A stretch of 64,000 nt of DNA. Origin: Teichococcus vastitatis (GTDB taxonomy: Bacteria > Pseudomonadota > Alphaproteobacteria > Acetobacterales > Acetobacteraceae). This document shows, in pieces, positions 41,337-51,806 of this stretch (position 1 is the first letter of the stretch; each line of letters begins with the position of its first letter). The stretch is from the NCBI RefSeq assembly GCF_003604215.1, contig NZ_QXGS01000001.1, forward strand, positions 186,001 to 250,000, written 5' to 3'. A program made the translations under genes and the position numbers. The notes beneath the pieces are model-generated. The model ran no database searches. It worked only from the letters and a program-made list of their open reading frames with translations, and was not told the DNA's origin.

Positions 41337-42166
41337 TGTTCCGCCCCCTCACCGTGGTTGCCATCACCGCTTTCAGCCTGGTGGGCTGGCACGTCTACCG
41401 TGCGGAGGACGCCGCCGAGAAGCTGGACCGCGAGTTCCGCTCGATCTCCCGGCAGATCGAGACCGCCAAGGAGCGCACCCAGGTGCTGCGCGCCGAATGG
41501 GCGATGCTGAACGAGCCAGACCGGCTGCGGCAAGTGGCGCGCAGCCATCTGCCGCTGGAGAACATGACGCCGACGCAGTTCCTGCGCATGGCCGACCTAG
41601 AGAAGCGCCTGCCGGCCCCGGTGGCCTTTGCCGGCCCGGTGGATCTGTTCGGCCCCGCTCCCGAGGTGGCGATCGCCGCCGCGGCCCCGGCCATGGCGCC
41701 GCAGGTCACCAGCGTGGCGACCACGTTGCCTGTGGCCCAGGCGGCTCCGCCAACCCCGGCATCGCGCAGCGCCCCCGTTTCGCAGCCGGTGGCCGTGGCC
41801 ACCGCCGAGGCGGCGCCGCGCCCGGCACCCCGCCCCGCCACTATGGCCGCTTCCCGCCCGGAGGCCCGGAGTGAGCCACGCCCCGAGGCACGGCCGGAAC
41901 CGCGCCGTGTGGTCGCCGAGCCGGCTGCGCCCGCCGCCGTGCTGCCGGTGGCCCGTCCGCTGCGCCCCGCCGGTCCGATGATGGCCGACGCCCCGATGCG
42001 CAACGAGGGGCGGCTGCTCCGGACCGCCGCCGCGCAGCTGCCCATGGGCCGCGCCATGGCGGCGCCGCCGCAGGCATCGGCCCTGGGCTATGGCGGCAGC
42101 ACCCTGGCGCCGCCGGTGCCGCTCGGCCGTCCCGTTCCCGTCGTGTCCGGCAACTGGAACCGCTGA
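41336..42166 (+). CDS. ftsL: Cell division protein FtsL with long C-terminal extension
   Basis: Bitopic divisome protein that, with FtsB and FtsQ, activates FtsWI. The first about 85 residues look like FtsL: a short N-terminus, a membrane segment (LTVVAITAFSLVGWHVY), a coiled coil through residue 70, and LNEPDRLRQVARSHLPLENMTP. The remaining about 190 residues are Ala/Pro/Arg-rich and of low complexity, predicted to be periplasmic. E. coli FtsL has only 121 residues, so the tail is unusual. It overlaps rsmH by one base and ends 7 bases before ftsI. Confidence 0.88.
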   Translation: MFRPLTVVAITAFSLVGWHVYRAEDAAEKLDREFRSISRQIETAKERTQVLRAEWAMLNEPDRLRQVARSHLPLENMTPTQFLRMADLEKRLPAPVAFAGPVDLFGPAPEVAIAAAAPAMAPQVTSVATTLPVAQAAPPTPASRSAPVSQPVAVATAEAAPRPAPRPATMAASRPEARSEPRPEARPEPRRVVAEPAAPAAVLPVARPLRPAGPMMADAPMRNEGRLLRTAAAQLPMGRAMAAPPQASALGYGGSTLAPPVPLGRPVPVVSGNWNR

Positions 42167-42173
42167 GCGCCCC

Positions 42174-44252
42174 ATGACGCTGCTCCCCCCGCCCTCCCCC
42201 GACTCCCTGCCGCTGCGGCGGCCTTCGCGCGCGGCGGCCGAGCACGCGGCCGATGCCGGGCCAGGCGTGCTGGTGCGCGTCACCCAGCCCGACCTGAAGC
42301 GCCGGCAGGAGCTGGAGCGCACGCGGGGACGGCTGGTCCTTTCCTCGCTCGGCTTCGGCGCGCTGTTTCTGGCCGTGGCAATGAAGGCGACCTGGTCTAC
42401 GGTGATCGCGCCCGCCGATCCGGTGCGGCTCAACGCCGCGGTGCGCGCCACCCAGCCTTCCACCGAGCACGCCGCGCGCCGCGCGCCGATCACCGATCGC
42501 AACGGCGAGATCCTGGCGATCTCCCTGCCCGTGACCGCGCTGGTGGCCAATCCCCGCGTGCTGCAGGACCCCGCCGACGTCGCGGACAAACTGCGCACGG
42601 TGATGCCGTATCTCGACCGCGACAAGCTGGTGGAGCGCCTGTCGGGCGATCGCGGCTTCGTCTACATCACCCGCGCCATGACCCCGCGTGAGCAGCAGGG
42701 TGTCATCAACCTCGGGATCGCCGGGCTGGATTTCGAGGAAGCCGATCGCCGTTACTACCCGCAGGGTCGCGCCGCGGTGCACGTGCTCGGCAATGTGGAC
42801 GTCGATGGCAATGGCATCTCCGGCATCGAGCGCACCTTTGATGCCGTTCTGCGCCAGCATCCCGAGAAGCCGCTGAAGCTGTCGATCGACGTGCGCGTGC
42901 AGCTGGCCCTGCGCGACGCGGTGAACCAGGCGATCACCGATTTCAACGGCATCGGCGGTGCCGGCGTGGTGCTCGACGTCAACACCGGCGAGGTGGTGTC
43001 GATGGTCAGCCTGCCGGACTACGACGCCGGCGACATCAGCGACGCCTCGCCCGAGCAGCGCTTCAACCGCGTCACCGTCGGCATCTACGAGCCCGGTTCC
43101 ACCTTCAAGCTGTTGACGGCGGCGGCGGCGCTCGAATACGGCACGGCCAACGTCAACAGCTCGATGTTCGATGCATCGCGGCCGATCCGCTATGGCCGCT
43201 TCACCATCAGCGACTTCAAGGGCAAGAATCGCTGGATCACCTTTCCCGAGATGCTGGCCTATTCGTCCAATCTCGGGGCGGCGCACATGGCGGCCACCTT
43301 CGGGCCGCAGCGCCAGCGGGAGTTCCTGAAGACCGCCGGCATGCTGGCGCGCCAGTCGATCGAGCTGCCGGAGCGCGCCGCGCCGCTGGTGCCACCGGCC
43401 AGCCACTGGCGCGACATCAACATGTTCACCATCGCCTTCGGCCACGGCATCAGCGTCACGCCGCTGCACGTGGTGACCGGCATCTCGGCGCTGGCCAATG
43501 GCGGCATCCTGCGGCAGCCGACGCTGCTGGCACAGCCGCCCGGCACGCAGCGCGAGGGCACCCGCATCGTCAGCGAGGCGACCTCGGCCACGATGCGCAA
43601 GTTGATGCGCTTGGTGGTCACCGACGGCTCCGCCAAGGGCGCCGAAGTGCCGGGCTACTTCCTCGGCGGCAAAACTGGCACGGCGCAGAAGACCGGGCCG
43701 CATGGCGGCTATCTGATGAACAAGCGCATCGCCGCCTTTGTCGGCGCCTTCCCGATCCAGTCGCCGCGCTACGCGCTGTACGTGATGGTTGATGAGCCGA
43801 AGCCGAACAGCAAGAGCTTCGGCTATGCCACCGCCGGCTGGGTTGCCGCGCCGGCGGCGCATTCGGTGATCGCGCGCATCGCGCCGATCCTGGGGCTGGT
43901 GCCGGAAGACCCCGCCAATCCGGCGATCATTCAGGCCACGTCGCTTCCGCTGCAGCCGCGGGCTCCGGCGCGCCCGACCGCGCAGGCCGGCGGTGCCGCG
44001 GTGATGACTCCGGCCACCGCCCGGCCGCCGCAAAGCGCGGCGCCCCGCGCGGTACCGCCGGCCGAAGCGGCCGCCCCCCGCAGCACCGGTGTTCATCCGC
44101 CCGTGGTGCCGCCCGGCCTGCGTGATGGCGCCCGCGCCATGCCGATCCCCAACCTGCCCGCGCAGCCCGCACCGCTGCCGCAGCCGGTTCCGCTGCGCCT
44201 GACCATGATGGAGCGCGGGGAGGCACCGCGGGGAGGCCTCGTTGCGCCTTGA
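42174..44252 (+). CDS. ftsI: Penicillin-binding protein 3 (division transpeptidase FtsI)
   Basis: Class B transpeptidase for septal peptidoglycan, working with FtsW. One membrane anchor spans about residues 53-70. The pedestal domain begins RRAPITDRNGEILAISLP. Active-site motifs are STFK with Ser309, SSN at 364-366 and KTG at 500-502. The last about 90 residues (after QATSLPLQPRAPARP) are a Pro/Ala-rich tail outside the usual PBP fold, making the protein 692 residues against 588 in E. coli. The ATG at 42174 was chosen; upstream frame residues overlap ftsL. Its 3' end overlaps murE by 11 bases. Confidence 0.96.
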   Translation: MTLLPPPSPDSLPLRRPSRAAAEHAADAGPGVLVRVTQPDLKRRQELERTRGRLVLSSLGFGALFLAVAMKATWSTVIAPADPVRLNAAVRATQPSTEHAARRAPITDRNGEILAISLPVTALVANPRVLQDPADVADKLRTVMPYLDRDKLVERLSGDRGFVYITRAMTPREQQGVINLGIAGLDFEEADRRYYPQGRAAVHVLGNVDVDGNGISGIERTFDAVLRQHPEKPLKLSIDVRVQLALRDAVNQAITDFNGIGGAGVVLDVNTGEVVSMVSLPDYDAGDISDASPEQRFNRVTVGIYEPGSTFKLLTAAAALEYGTANVNSSMFDASRPIRYGRFTISDFKGKNRWITFPEMLAYSSNLGAAHMAATFGPQRQREFLKTAGMLARQSIELPERAAPLVPPASHWRDINMFTIAFGHGISVTPLHVVTGISALANGGILRQPTLLAQPPGTQREGTRIVSEATSATMRKLMRLVVTDGSAKGAEVPGYFLGGKTGTAQKTGPHGGYLMNKRIAAFVGAFPIQSPRYALYVMVDEPKPNSKSFGYATAGWVAAPAAHSVIARIAPILGLVPEDPANPAIIQATSLPLQPRAPARPTAQAGGAAVMTPATARPPQSAAPRAVPPAEAAAPRSTGVHPPVVPPGLRDGARAMPIPNLPAQPAPLPQPVPLRLTMMERGEAPRGGLVAP

Positions 44253-45717
44253 GGAGCTCCTCCATCGCGTTCCCGGCCTTCTGACGGCCGGCGGCGTTGC
44301 GGATGCCGAGGTCGCGGGCCTGACGGCGGACAGCCGGGCCGTGCGGCCCGGCTTCGTCTTCGCCGCGCTGCCCGGCACGAAGCTCGATGGCCGCGCCTTC
44401 ATCGCCGAAGCCGCACGGCGGGGCGCCATCGCCATTCTGGTGCCTGCCGGCACGCCATTGCCCGAAGGCGTGTCGGTGCCGCTGATCCCGGCGGAAGATG
44501 CGCGGCGCGCCCTGGCGCTGCTCGCCGCGGCGCTGCATGCACCGCCGCCGGCCGTGGCCGTGGCGGTCACCGGTACCAACGGGAAAACCAGCACGGTTGA
44601 TTTCCTGCGCCAGATCTGGGCCATGGCCGGGCTGCGTCCCGCCTCGCTCGGCACGCTCGGGCTGCGCGCCGAGGGCTTCCCGCCGACGCCGTCGCTGACC
44701 ACGCCGGACCCGGTGGCGCTGCACCGCATCCTGGCCGAGCTGGCGGCTGCCGGCATCGGGCATGTGGCGCTGGAAGCCTCGTCGCATGGGCTGGAACAAC
44801 GGCGGCTCGACGGGCTTCGCCTCGCCGCCGGCGGGTTCAGCAACCTGACGCGCGACCATCTCGACTACCACGGCGACATGGCAGCTTATGCGGCGGCGAA
44901 GTTGCGGCTCTTCGATACGCTGCTGCAGCCCGGTGCTGCGTCCGTGGCACACAGCGACTTGGCACCGGAGGTTCTGGCGCGGCTGCGCGACATCGCCGCA
45001 CGCCGGGAATTGCGCCTGTTGACCGTGGGCTCGGGCGGCGAGGCCATCCGCCTGCTGCGCCAGCAGCCCGTGCCCGACGGGCAGGTGCTGGAGATCGACG
45101 CTTTCGGCATGCGCGCCGAGTTGCACCTGGCCCTGCCCGGCCGCTTCCAAGCCGACAACGCGCTGCTGGCGGCAGGATTGGCGGTGGCCAGTGGTCTGGA
45201 CGCGCCCGAGGTGATCGCGATGCTGCCGCGCCTGACGGGCGTACGCGGCCGCATGGAATGCGCCGCGGTTCTGCCGAACGGTGCGGCGGTGTATGTGGAC
45301 TACGCGCATACGCCGGACGCGCTGGAGCGTTTGCTCACCGCGCTCCGCCCGCACACGGCAGGCAGCCTGCGCGTGGTGTTCGGCGCCGGAGGCGACCGCG
45401 ATCCCGGCAAGCGCCCGCTGATGGGCGAAGTCGCGTCCCGCCTCGCAGATCATGCCATCGTCACCGACGACAATCCCCGCACGGAAAATCCCGCCGCCAT
45501 CCGGGCCGCGGTGCGGGCCGGCATGACCGGTTCCGCCGCCACCGAGGAGATCGGCGACCGTGCCACGGCCATCGGCGCCGCGCTGGCCGCGCTGCGTCCG
45601 GGCGACGTGCTGGCGCTGGCCGGAAAGGGCCATGAGTCTGGCCAGACCATCGGCACGGTAACCTATCCCTTCGACGATGCCGAGGCGGTGCGCCGCCTGG
45701 TGGGAGCGCCGGCATGA
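44242..45717 (+). CDS. murE: UDP-MurNAc-L-Ala-D-Glu:meso-DAP ligase
   Basis: Adds meso-diaminopimelate to the UDP-muramoyl dipeptide. The ATP-binding VTGTNGKTST lies near residue 112. The DNPR motif in IVTDDNPRTENPAAI marks the DAP-adding class rather than the lysine class. The start is a TTG at 44242 with a strong GGGGAGG five bases upstream, placed inside the last codons of ftsI. 491 residues is normal. It ends in an ATGA overlap with murF. Confidence 0.96.
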   Translation: MRLEELLHRVPGLLTAGGVADAEVAGLTADSRAVRPGFVFAALPGTKLDGRAFIAEAARRGAIAILVPAGTPLPEGVSVPLIPAEDARRALALLAAALHAPPPAVAVAVTGTNGKTSTVDFLRQIWAMAGLRPASLGTLGLRAEGFPPTPSLTTPDPVALHRILAELAAAGIGHVALEASSHGLEQRRLDGLRLAAGGFSNLTRDHLDYHGDMAAYAAAKLRLFDTLLQPGAASVAHSDLAPEVLARLRDIAARRELRLLTVGSGGEAIRLLRQQPVPDGQVLEIDAFGMRAELHLALPGRFQADNALLAAGLAVASGLDAPEVIAMLPRLTGVRGRMECAAVLPNGAAVYVDYAHTPDALERLLTALRPHTAGSLRVVFGAGGDRDPGKRPLMGEVASRLADHAIVTDDNPRTENPAAIRAAVRAGMTGSAATEEIGDRATAIGAALAALRPGDVLALAGKGHESGQTIGTVTYPFDDAEAVRRLVGAPA

Positions 45718-47099
45718 CGGCCCCGCTCTGGACCTCCGCCGAACTGCGCGAGGCCACCGGCGGACGTTGCCCGGATGGTATCCATATTCGCAGCATCGGC
45801 ATCGACAGCCGCGGCACCGGCGCGGGCGAGCTGTTCGTCGCGTTGCGCGATGCGCGCGATGGCCATGATTTCGTCGCCGATGCGCTGGCGCGGGGTGCCG
45901 CGATGGCGCTGGTGGATCGCGACCCGCCGGCCGTTGCCGCCGATGCGCCGCTGCTGCGGGTGGCGGAAACACTGGCAGCGCTGCAGGCGCTGGGTGGCGC
46001 CGGCCGCGCGCGCAGCACGGCCCGCATCGCCGCGATCACCGGCAGCGTCGGCAAGACCACCACCAAGGAGATGCTGCGCCACGGGTTGTCCGCGCTCGGC
46101 CCGACCCATGCGGCCGTGGCCAGCTACAACAATCATTGGGGCCTGCCGCTGACATTGGCCCGCATGCCCCGCAATGCGGAATACGGCGTGCTAGAAATCG
46201 GCATGAATCACCGCGGCGAGATCGCGCCGCTGGCCCGCCTCGCCCGCCCGCACGTCGCCGCCATCACGACGGTGGAGGCGGCGCATATCGGCCATCTCGG
46301 CTCGATCGAGGAGATCGCGGAGGAGAAGGCCGACATCATGCAGGGCCTCGCCCGCGGCTCCGTCACGGTGCTGCCGCGCGACTCCGCGATGTTTCCCCGG
46401 CTCGAAGCACGGGCGGCGGCGGCAGGTCTGGCGGTGCTCGGCTTCGGCCTGCACGAAGAAGCGGAGGTGCGGCTGCTATCCTATGGCGGCGCGGCAGAAT
46501 CGGGCGTCGCGCAGATCGCGTTTCGTGGGCGGACGCATGAGCTGAGGATCGCAGCCCCCGGCCGGCACCTCGCGATGAACGCCGCATGCGCGCTGGCGGT
46601 GGCCGCCGCGCTCGGCGTCGAACCAGCCGATTTCATCGCCGCGCTGGATGGCTTCCGCCCGGGCGCGGGACGCGGCGGCCGTGTCACGCTGGAACTGGCC
46701 GGCGGCTCCGCCCTGTTGATCGATGACAGCTATAACGGCCAGCCGCCGGCGATGCGCGCCGGGCTCGGCGTTCTCGGCGCGCAGCCGGGGCGGCGAATCG
46801 CCGTGCTCGGCGACATGCGCGAATTGGGCGAATTTGGTCCCGCATTGCACGCGGGTCTGCTGCCCGATGTGCTGGCCTCCGCCGATCTGGTCTTTTGCTG
46901 CGGTCCGCTGATGCGCGGCTTATACGACGCGCTACCGGAGGACCGGCGCGGCGCGCATCGGGATCACAGCGATGCGCTGGCCCCGCTGGTGCGTCAGGCG
47001 ATCCGCCCGGGAGACGTCATCCTGGTAAAGGGGTCGCTGGGCAGCCGCATGGCGGTGATTGTCCGTGCCCTGACTGCGCGCGAAGGGGCGCCGACATGA
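45714..47099 (+). CDS. murF: UDP-MurNAc-tripeptide:D-Ala-D-Ala ligase
   Basis: Adds the D-Ala-D-Ala dipeptide to complete the UDP-muramoyl pentapeptide. The P-loop [15 protein letters not shown] is near residue 105. [15 protein letters not shown] and [16 protein letters not shown] are MurF signatures, and [17 protein letters not shown] lies in the C-terminal part. 461 residues. It is linked by ATGA overlaps to murE and mraY. Confidence 0.96.
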   Translation: MTAPLWTSAELREATGGRCPDGIHIRSIGIDSRGTGAGELFVALRDARDGHDFVADALARGAAMALVDRDPPAVAADAPLLRVAETLAALQALGGAGRARSTARIAAITGSVGKTTTKEMLRHGLSALGPTHAAVASYNNHWGLPLTLARMPRNAEYGVLEIGMNHRGEIAPLARLARPHVAAITTVEAAHIGHLGSIEEIAEEKADIMQGLARGSVTVLPRDSAMFPRLEARAAAAGLAVLGFGLHEEAEVRLLSYGGAAESGVAQIAFRGRTHELRIAAPGRHLAMNAACALAVAAALGVEPADFIAALDGFRPGAGRGGRVTLELAGGSALLIDDSYNGQPPAMRAGLGVLGAQPGRRIAVLGDMRELGEFGPALHAGLLPDVLASADLVFCCGPLMRGLYDALPEDRRGAHRDHSDALAPLVRQAIRPGDVILVKGSLGSRMAVIVRALTAREGAPT

Positions 47100-48184
47100 T
47101 CTTCAATCTCCTGTCCGGTTACGCGGACGGGTTCATCCTGTTCAACCTGTTCCGCTATACGACCTTCAGGGCCGGTGCCGCCTGCATGACGGCGCTGGCG
47201 ATCAGCCTGTTTCTCGGTCCCGCCGTGATCAACTGGTTGCGCTCCTTTCAGAATGGCGGACAGCCGATCCGCACCGACGGGCCGGAAGGCCATCTGCTGA
47301 CCAAGAAGGGCACGCCCACCATGGGCGGCGTGTTGATCCTGCTCGGCCTGCTGGGCTCCACGCTGCTGTGGGCGGATCTGCGCAATGGCCTGATCTGGGC
47401 GGTGATGCTGGTGACGCTGGTCTATGGGCTGCTCGGCTTCTGGGATGACTGGCTGAAGGTCACCAAGCGCAACACCAAGGGCGTGTCCGGCAAGGCGAAG
47501 CTGGCGGTGCAGGCCGGGGCCGGCCTCGTCGCGGCCGTGTGGATCACCTGGCTGATGCCGGAGGCCATCAGCAACCGGCTCGCCCTGCCCTTCTTCAAGG
47601 ACGTGATGATCAATTTCGGCATCCTGTTTCCCCTGGTCGGGATGCTGGTGATGATGGGCGCGTCCAACGCCGTGAACCTGACGGACGGTCTGGACGGTCT
47701 GGCCATTGTTCCGGTGATGCTGGCCGCCGCCGTGTTCGCCCTGATCGCTTATCTGGTGGGCAACCGCATCTTTGCGGACTACCTGCAGCTGAATGGCGTG
47801 CCCGGCACGTCCGAGCTGGCGGTGTTCTGCTCCGCCATGATCGGCGCCGGGCTCGGCTTCCTCTGGTACAACGCGCCGCCGGCCAAGGTTTTCATGGGCG
47901 ACATCGGCAGCCTGTCGCTGGGCGGCGCGCTCGGAGGGGTTGCCGTCGCCACCAAGCACGAACTCGTCCTGGCCATCGTGGGCGGGCTGTTCGTGGTGGA
48001 GACGGTGAGCGTGATGATCCAGGTCTTCTGGTTCAAGCGCACCGGACGCCGGGTCTTCCTGATGGCGCCGCTGCACCATCACTTCGAGAAGAAGGGATGG
48101 GCCGAGCCCACCATCGTGATCCGCTTCTGGATCATCGCCATGATCCTGGCGCTGGTCGGTCTCTCGACGCTGAAGATCCGCTGA
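47096..48184 (+). CDS. mraY: Phospho-MurNAc-pentapeptide transferase MraY
   Basis: Integral membrane enzyme that transfers phospho-MurNAc-pentapeptide to undecaprenyl phosphate to form lipid I. Around ten membrane segments are predicted. Catalytic blocks include [28 protein letters not shown], the Mg-binding [13 protein letters not shown], and [13 protein letters not shown] near the C-terminus. 362 residues. It starts in the murF stop (ATGA) and ends in TGATG with murD. Confidence 0.97.
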   Translation: MIFNLLSGYADGFILFNLFRYTTFRAGAACMTALAISLFLGPAVINWLRSFQNGGQPIRTDGPEGHLLTKKGTPTMGGVLILLGLLGSTLLWADLRNGLIWAVMLVTLVYGLLGFWDDWLKVTKRNTKGVSGKAKLAVQAGAGLVAAVWITWLMPEAISNRLALPFFKDVMINFGILFPLVGMLVMMGASNAVNLTDGLDGLAIVPVMLAAAVFALIAYLVGNRIFADYLQLNGVPGTSELAVFCSAMIGAGLGFLWYNAPPAKVFMGDIGSLSLGGALGGVAVATKHELVLAIVGGLFVVETVSVMIQVFWFKRTGRRVFLMAPLHHHFEKKGWAEPTIVIRFWIIAMILALVGLSTLKIR

Positions 48185-49575
48185 TGCAGAGCGCCGCCGT
48201 CCCATCCACCCTCGGCTTCCGGCCCTTCGCGGGGCAGCGCATCGCCGTGGTCGGCCTGGGCAGGGCCGGCTTGCCGGCGGCGGCGCGGCTGCGCGACTGG
48301 GGCGCGGAGCTGCTGTGCTGGGACGATGGCGAGGCTGCGCGGGCCGCCGCCGTGGCCGCCGGCCTCCCGATCGGTGACCCGGCGGCGCAGCGGGGCTTCC
48401 CGTTCGACATGCTGTTGCTGTCTCCCGGCATTCCGCACATCCGGCCCCGGGCGCATCCCTCCGCGGTGGCGGCGCGGGCCGCCGGCGTGCCGGTGTTGTG
48501 CGATGCTGACCTGCTGTTCCGCGCCGTTCGCGCCAGCGGCAGCCGCGCCCGCTTCGTCGGCATCACCGGCACCAACGGCAAGTCGACCACCACGGCGCTG
48601 GTCCATCACCTGCTGCTGACGGCGGGCATGCGGGCCGAGGTTGGCGGCAATCTGGGCCCCGCGGCGCTGGGCCTGGAGCTGCTCGGCGATGACGGAACCT
48701 ATGTGCTGGAGATGTCCAGCTACATGCTGGAACGCCTGCAGGCCTTGCGCTTCGATGTGGCGGCGGTGCTGAACCTGTCGCCCGACCACATCGACCGCCA
48801 TGGCGACATGCAGGGCTACGCCGCCGCCAAGGCGCGGCTGTTCGACCGGCAACTGCCCGGCGATGTCGCGGTGATCGGGATGGATGATGCCTCGGGCAGC
48901 GGCTTCGCGGAGGGCCGCGCAGCGCGGGTGGTGCCGGTCTCCGGCGCCGCGCCGCAGCCTGGCGGAGTCTGGGCCGAGGCCCGGGCCCTCCGCGACGATC
49001 AGGGCGTCCTGGCCGATCTCGACGCCGCGCCGGCCCTGCCGGGCAGCCACAACGCGCAGAACGCGGCGGCCGCCGCCGCCATCGTGCTGGCGCTGGGCAT
49101 GCCGCGCAACGCCATCGCCGCCGGACTGCACTCCTTTCCGGGCCTGCCGCACCGGCAGGAACGGGTGGGCGAGCGCGCCGGCATCCTGTTCGTCAATGAC
49201 AGCAAGGCCACCAACGCCGACAGCACCGAGCGCGCGCTCGCCAGCTATGACCGCGTCGTGTGGATCGGCGGCGGCGTGCCGAAGCAGGGCGGCATCGACA
49301 GCCTCGGCCCGCTGTTCCACCGCATCGCGCATGGCGTGCTGATCGGTCAGTCGGCCGCGGATTTCGCCGAAACGCTCTCGGCGCAGGGCGTGCCGAACGA
49401 GGTCGCCGGCACGCTGGAGGCGGCAGTGCCCGCGGCGCTGGCGGCAGCGCGGCGCCTCGGCGTCAAGGTGGTGCTGCTGTCGCCCGCCTGCGCCTCGTTC
49501 GACCAGTTCACCGGCTTCGATGCGCGCGGCGACCGTTTCCGCGCCCTCGTGGCCCAGTTGCCGGAGATTGTGTGA
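48184..49575 (+). CDS. murD: UDP-MurNAc-L-alanine:D-glutamate ligase
   Basis: Adds D-glutamate to UDP-MurNAc-L-alanine. N-terminal domain begins RIAVVGLGRAGLPAA. The P-loop GITGTNGKSTTTALVHH is near residue 125. ILFVNDSKATNADSTERAL and VLLSPACASFDQFTGFDARGDRF are family blocks. 463 residues. It overlaps mraY and ftsW by one base each. Confidence 0.96.
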   Translation: MQSAAVPSTLGFRPFAGQRIAVVGLGRAGLPAAARLRDWGAELLCWDDGEAARAAAVAAGLPIGDPAAQRGFPFDMLLLSPGIPHIRPRAHPSAVAARAAGVPVLCDADLLFRAVRASGSRARFVGITGTNGKSTTTALVHHLLLTAGMRAEVGGNLGPAALGLELLGDDGTYVLEMSSYMLERLQALRFDVAAVLNLSPDHIDRHGDMQGYAAAKARLFDRQLPGDVAVIGMDDASGSGFAEGRAARVVPVSGAAPQPGGVWAEARALRDDQGVLADLDAAPALPGSHNAQNAAAAAAIVLALGMPRNAIAAGLHSFPGLPHRQERVGERAGILFVNDSKATNADSTERALASYDRVVWIGGGVPKQGGIDSLGPLFHRIAHGVLIGQSAADFAETLSAQGVPNEVAGTLEAAVPAALAAARRLGVKVVLLSPACASFDQFTGFDARGDRFRALVAQLPEIV

Positions 49576-50696
49576 TGGCTCTCTCGCGCGCTGATACCTC
49601 TGTGCTGGGCCGCTGGTGGTGGACGGTGGATCGCTGGACGCTGGCGGCGCTGCTGATGCTGGTGGGCTTTGGCTACGTCATGCTGCTGGCCGCGAGCCCC
49701 GGCGTCGCCGAGCGCATCGGCGCGTCGTCGCGCGACCTGTTCATCCTGAAGCAGGTGTTCTTTCTCGGCCTGTCGATCGGCGTGATGGTGGTGATCTCGC
49801 TACTGCCGGTGAAGCAGGTCCGCCGGCTGGCGCTGCTCGGATTCTTCGGCGCCCTGCTGATGACCGCCGCGACTCTGTCCATGGGCGTCGAGATCAAGGG
49901 CGCGCGGCGCTGGCTGCACCTGCCCGGCATGACGCTGCAGCCTTCCGAGTTCCTGAAGCCCTGCTTTGCCGTGGTGGCCGCATGGCTGCTGTCGGAAACT
50001 CGCTCGATCGGCTGGCGCGCCACGGTGGCCGCCTGCTTCCTGTTTCTTCTGGTGGCGGGCGTGCTGGCCAAGCAGCCAGACATGGGCATGCTGATCGTGG
50101 TCGGCGCGGTGTTCTGCGCGCAGCTCTTCGTGGCCGGCATCAACATGATCATCGTTGCGGGCTGCGGCGTCGCCGGCGTGGTGGGTGGCGTCATGGCGTA
50201 TTTCGTGCTGCCGCATTTCCGGTCCCGCATCGACCGCTTCCTGAACCCGGAATCGGGGGATACCTATCAGGTCACCATCGCCATGGAGGCCTTCGGCCAT
50301 GGCGGCATGCTGGGCGTCGGCCCTGGCGAGGGCCGCCTGAAGGGCCTGCTGCCCGACGCGCATGCCGATTTCGTCTTCGCCGTCGCCGGCGAGGAGTTCG
50401 GCCTGGCCATCTGCCTGCTGATCCTGGCCGTGTTCGGCTTCATCGTGCTGCGCGGCATGCTGCGCCTGCTGGGTGAGAAGGACCTGTTCATCATCCTCGG
50501 CGCCACCGGCCTGCTGACGCAGTTCGGGCTGCAGGCCTTCATCAACATGGCCTCGACGCTGCACCTGATTCCGACCAAGGGCATGACCCTGCCCTTCATC
50601 TCCTATGGCGGCTCCTCGGTGATCGCGGTGGCGCTCGGCATGGGCATGCTGCTGGCGCTGACGCGGCGCCGCCTGATGCGGGCGGATGCGGAGTGA
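49575..50696 (+). CDS. ftsW: Septal peptidoglycan polymerase FtsW (SEDS family)
   Basis: SEDS glycosyltransferase that builds septal glycan strands with FtsI. The 373 residues show about ten membrane segments. Signatures are KGARRWLHLPGMTLQPSEF, AKQPDMGM, FVFAVAGEEFGL, and the C-terminal KGMTLPFISYGGSS. Position between murD and murG distinguishes it from RodA at 4473. It ends in a GTGA overlap with murG. Confidence 0.96.
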   Translation: MALSRADTSVLGRWWWTVDRWTLAALLMLVGFGYVMLLAASPGVAERIGASSRDLFILKQVFFLGLSIGVMVVISLLPVKQVRRLALLGFFGALLMTAATLSMGVEIKGARRWLHLPGMTLQPSEFLKPCFAVVAAWLLSETRSIGWRATVAACFLFLLVAGVLAKQPDMGMLIVVGAVFCAQLFVAGINMIIVAGCGVAGVVGGVMAYFVLPHFRSRIDRFLNPESGDTYQVTIAMEAFGHGGMLGVGPGEGRLKGLLPDAHADFVFAVAGEEFGLAICLLILAVFGFIVLRGMLRLLGEKDLFIILGATGLLTQFGLQAFINMASTLHLIPTKGMTLPFISYGGSSVIAVALGMGMLLALTRRRLMRADAE

Positions 50697-51805
50697 GCGA
50701 TCCCATCATCATCGCCGCCGGCGGCACTGGCGGGCATTTCTTTCCGGCCGAGGCCCTGGCCGCGGAGCTGCTGCGGCGCGGCCACACCATCGCGCTGATG
50801 ACCGACGCCCGCAGCGCCGACTATGCCACGCCCTCCTTTGCGCAGGCCGAGCGCTTCGTCCTGAAGGGCGCGGGACTGGCTGGGCGCGGCGTGAAGCGGG
50901 CGGCGGCGGGCGCATGGGCGATGGCCGCCGGTACGCTGCAGGCCCGTAAGCTGCTGTTGCGGCTGCGGCCCCGCGCCGTGGTGGGCTTCGGCGGCTATCC
51001 CTCCGTGGCGCCGATGCTGGCGGCGCGCAGTCTGGGCGGCCGGCCGGCACTGGTGCTGCACGAGCAGAATGCCGTGCTCGGCCGCGCCAACCGCCTGCTG
51101 GCCCGCGGCGCCGATGCGCTGGCGCTGTCCTTCGCCACCACCACCCGCGTGCCGGCCGGCACGCGCAGCGAGATCGTCGGCAATCCGGTGCGCCCGGCAC
51201 TGGCCGCGCTCGCCGGCCAGGGCTTCGTCGCGCCGCAGGGGCCGTTGCGCCTGCTGGTGCTGGGCGGCAGCCTCGGTGCGCGGATCTTCTCCGAGGTGGT
51301 GCCCGCGGCCGTGGCGTTGCTGCCGCCGACGCTGCGCGGCCGCCTGTCTGTGGTGCAGCAATGCCGCGCCGAGGATCTGCCGCCGGTGCGCGCCACTTAC
51401 GAGCAGCTCGGCATCCCTGCGCAGCTGGCGCCTTTCTTCGGCGACATCGCCGGGCTGTACGACACGGCCCATCTGGTGATCGCCCGGGCCGGGGCCTCCA
51501 CCGTGGCCGAGCTGGCCTGTGCCGGGCGTCCCGCCATCTTGGTCCCGCTGCCGCACGCCATCGATGATCATCAGAGCGCCAATGCGCGCGCCCTGGCGGA
51601 TGTTGGCGCCGCCATGCCGATGAAGCAGCCGGAGTTCACCCCGCCCGCCCTGGCCGCCGCGCTGGAGCGCATGCTCGGCGCGCCGGAGGCGCTGGCCGCC
51701 GCCGCCGCCGCTGCGGCCCGCCTGGCCGCGCCGGATGCCGCGGCCCGCCTCGCCGACCTTGTTCTCTCCCGCGCAGAAGCGCGCCGGTTTCAGGAAGCCT
51801 CGTAG
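50693..51805 (+). CDS. murG: Lipid II synthase MurG
   Basis: Peripheral inner-membrane glycosyltransferase that adds GlcNAc to lipid I. The N-terminal Gly-rich loop is [32 protein letters not shown] and [17 protein letters not shown] follow, and the donor-binding [28 protein letters not shown] is in the C-terminal domain. It begins with GTG overlapping the ftsW stop. 370 residues. One base separates it from murC. Confidence 0.96.
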   Translation: MSDPIIIAAGGTGGHFFPAEALAAELLRRGHTIALMTDARSADYATPSFAQAERFVLKGAGLAGRGVKRAAAGAWAMAAGTLQARKLLLRLRPRAVVGFGGYPSVAPMLAARSLGGRPALVLHEQNAVLGRANRLLARGADALALSFATTTRVPAGTRSEIVGNPVRPALAALAGQGFVAPQGPLRLLVLGGSLGARIFSEVVPAAVALLPPTLRGRLSVVQQCRAEDLPPVRATYEQLGIPAQLAPFFGDIAGLYDTAHLVIARAGASTVAELACAGRPAILVPLPHAIDDHQSANARALADVGAAMPMKQPEFTPPALAAALERMLGAPEALAAAAAAAARLAAPDAAARLADLVLSRAEARRFQEAS

Positions 51806-51806
51806 A

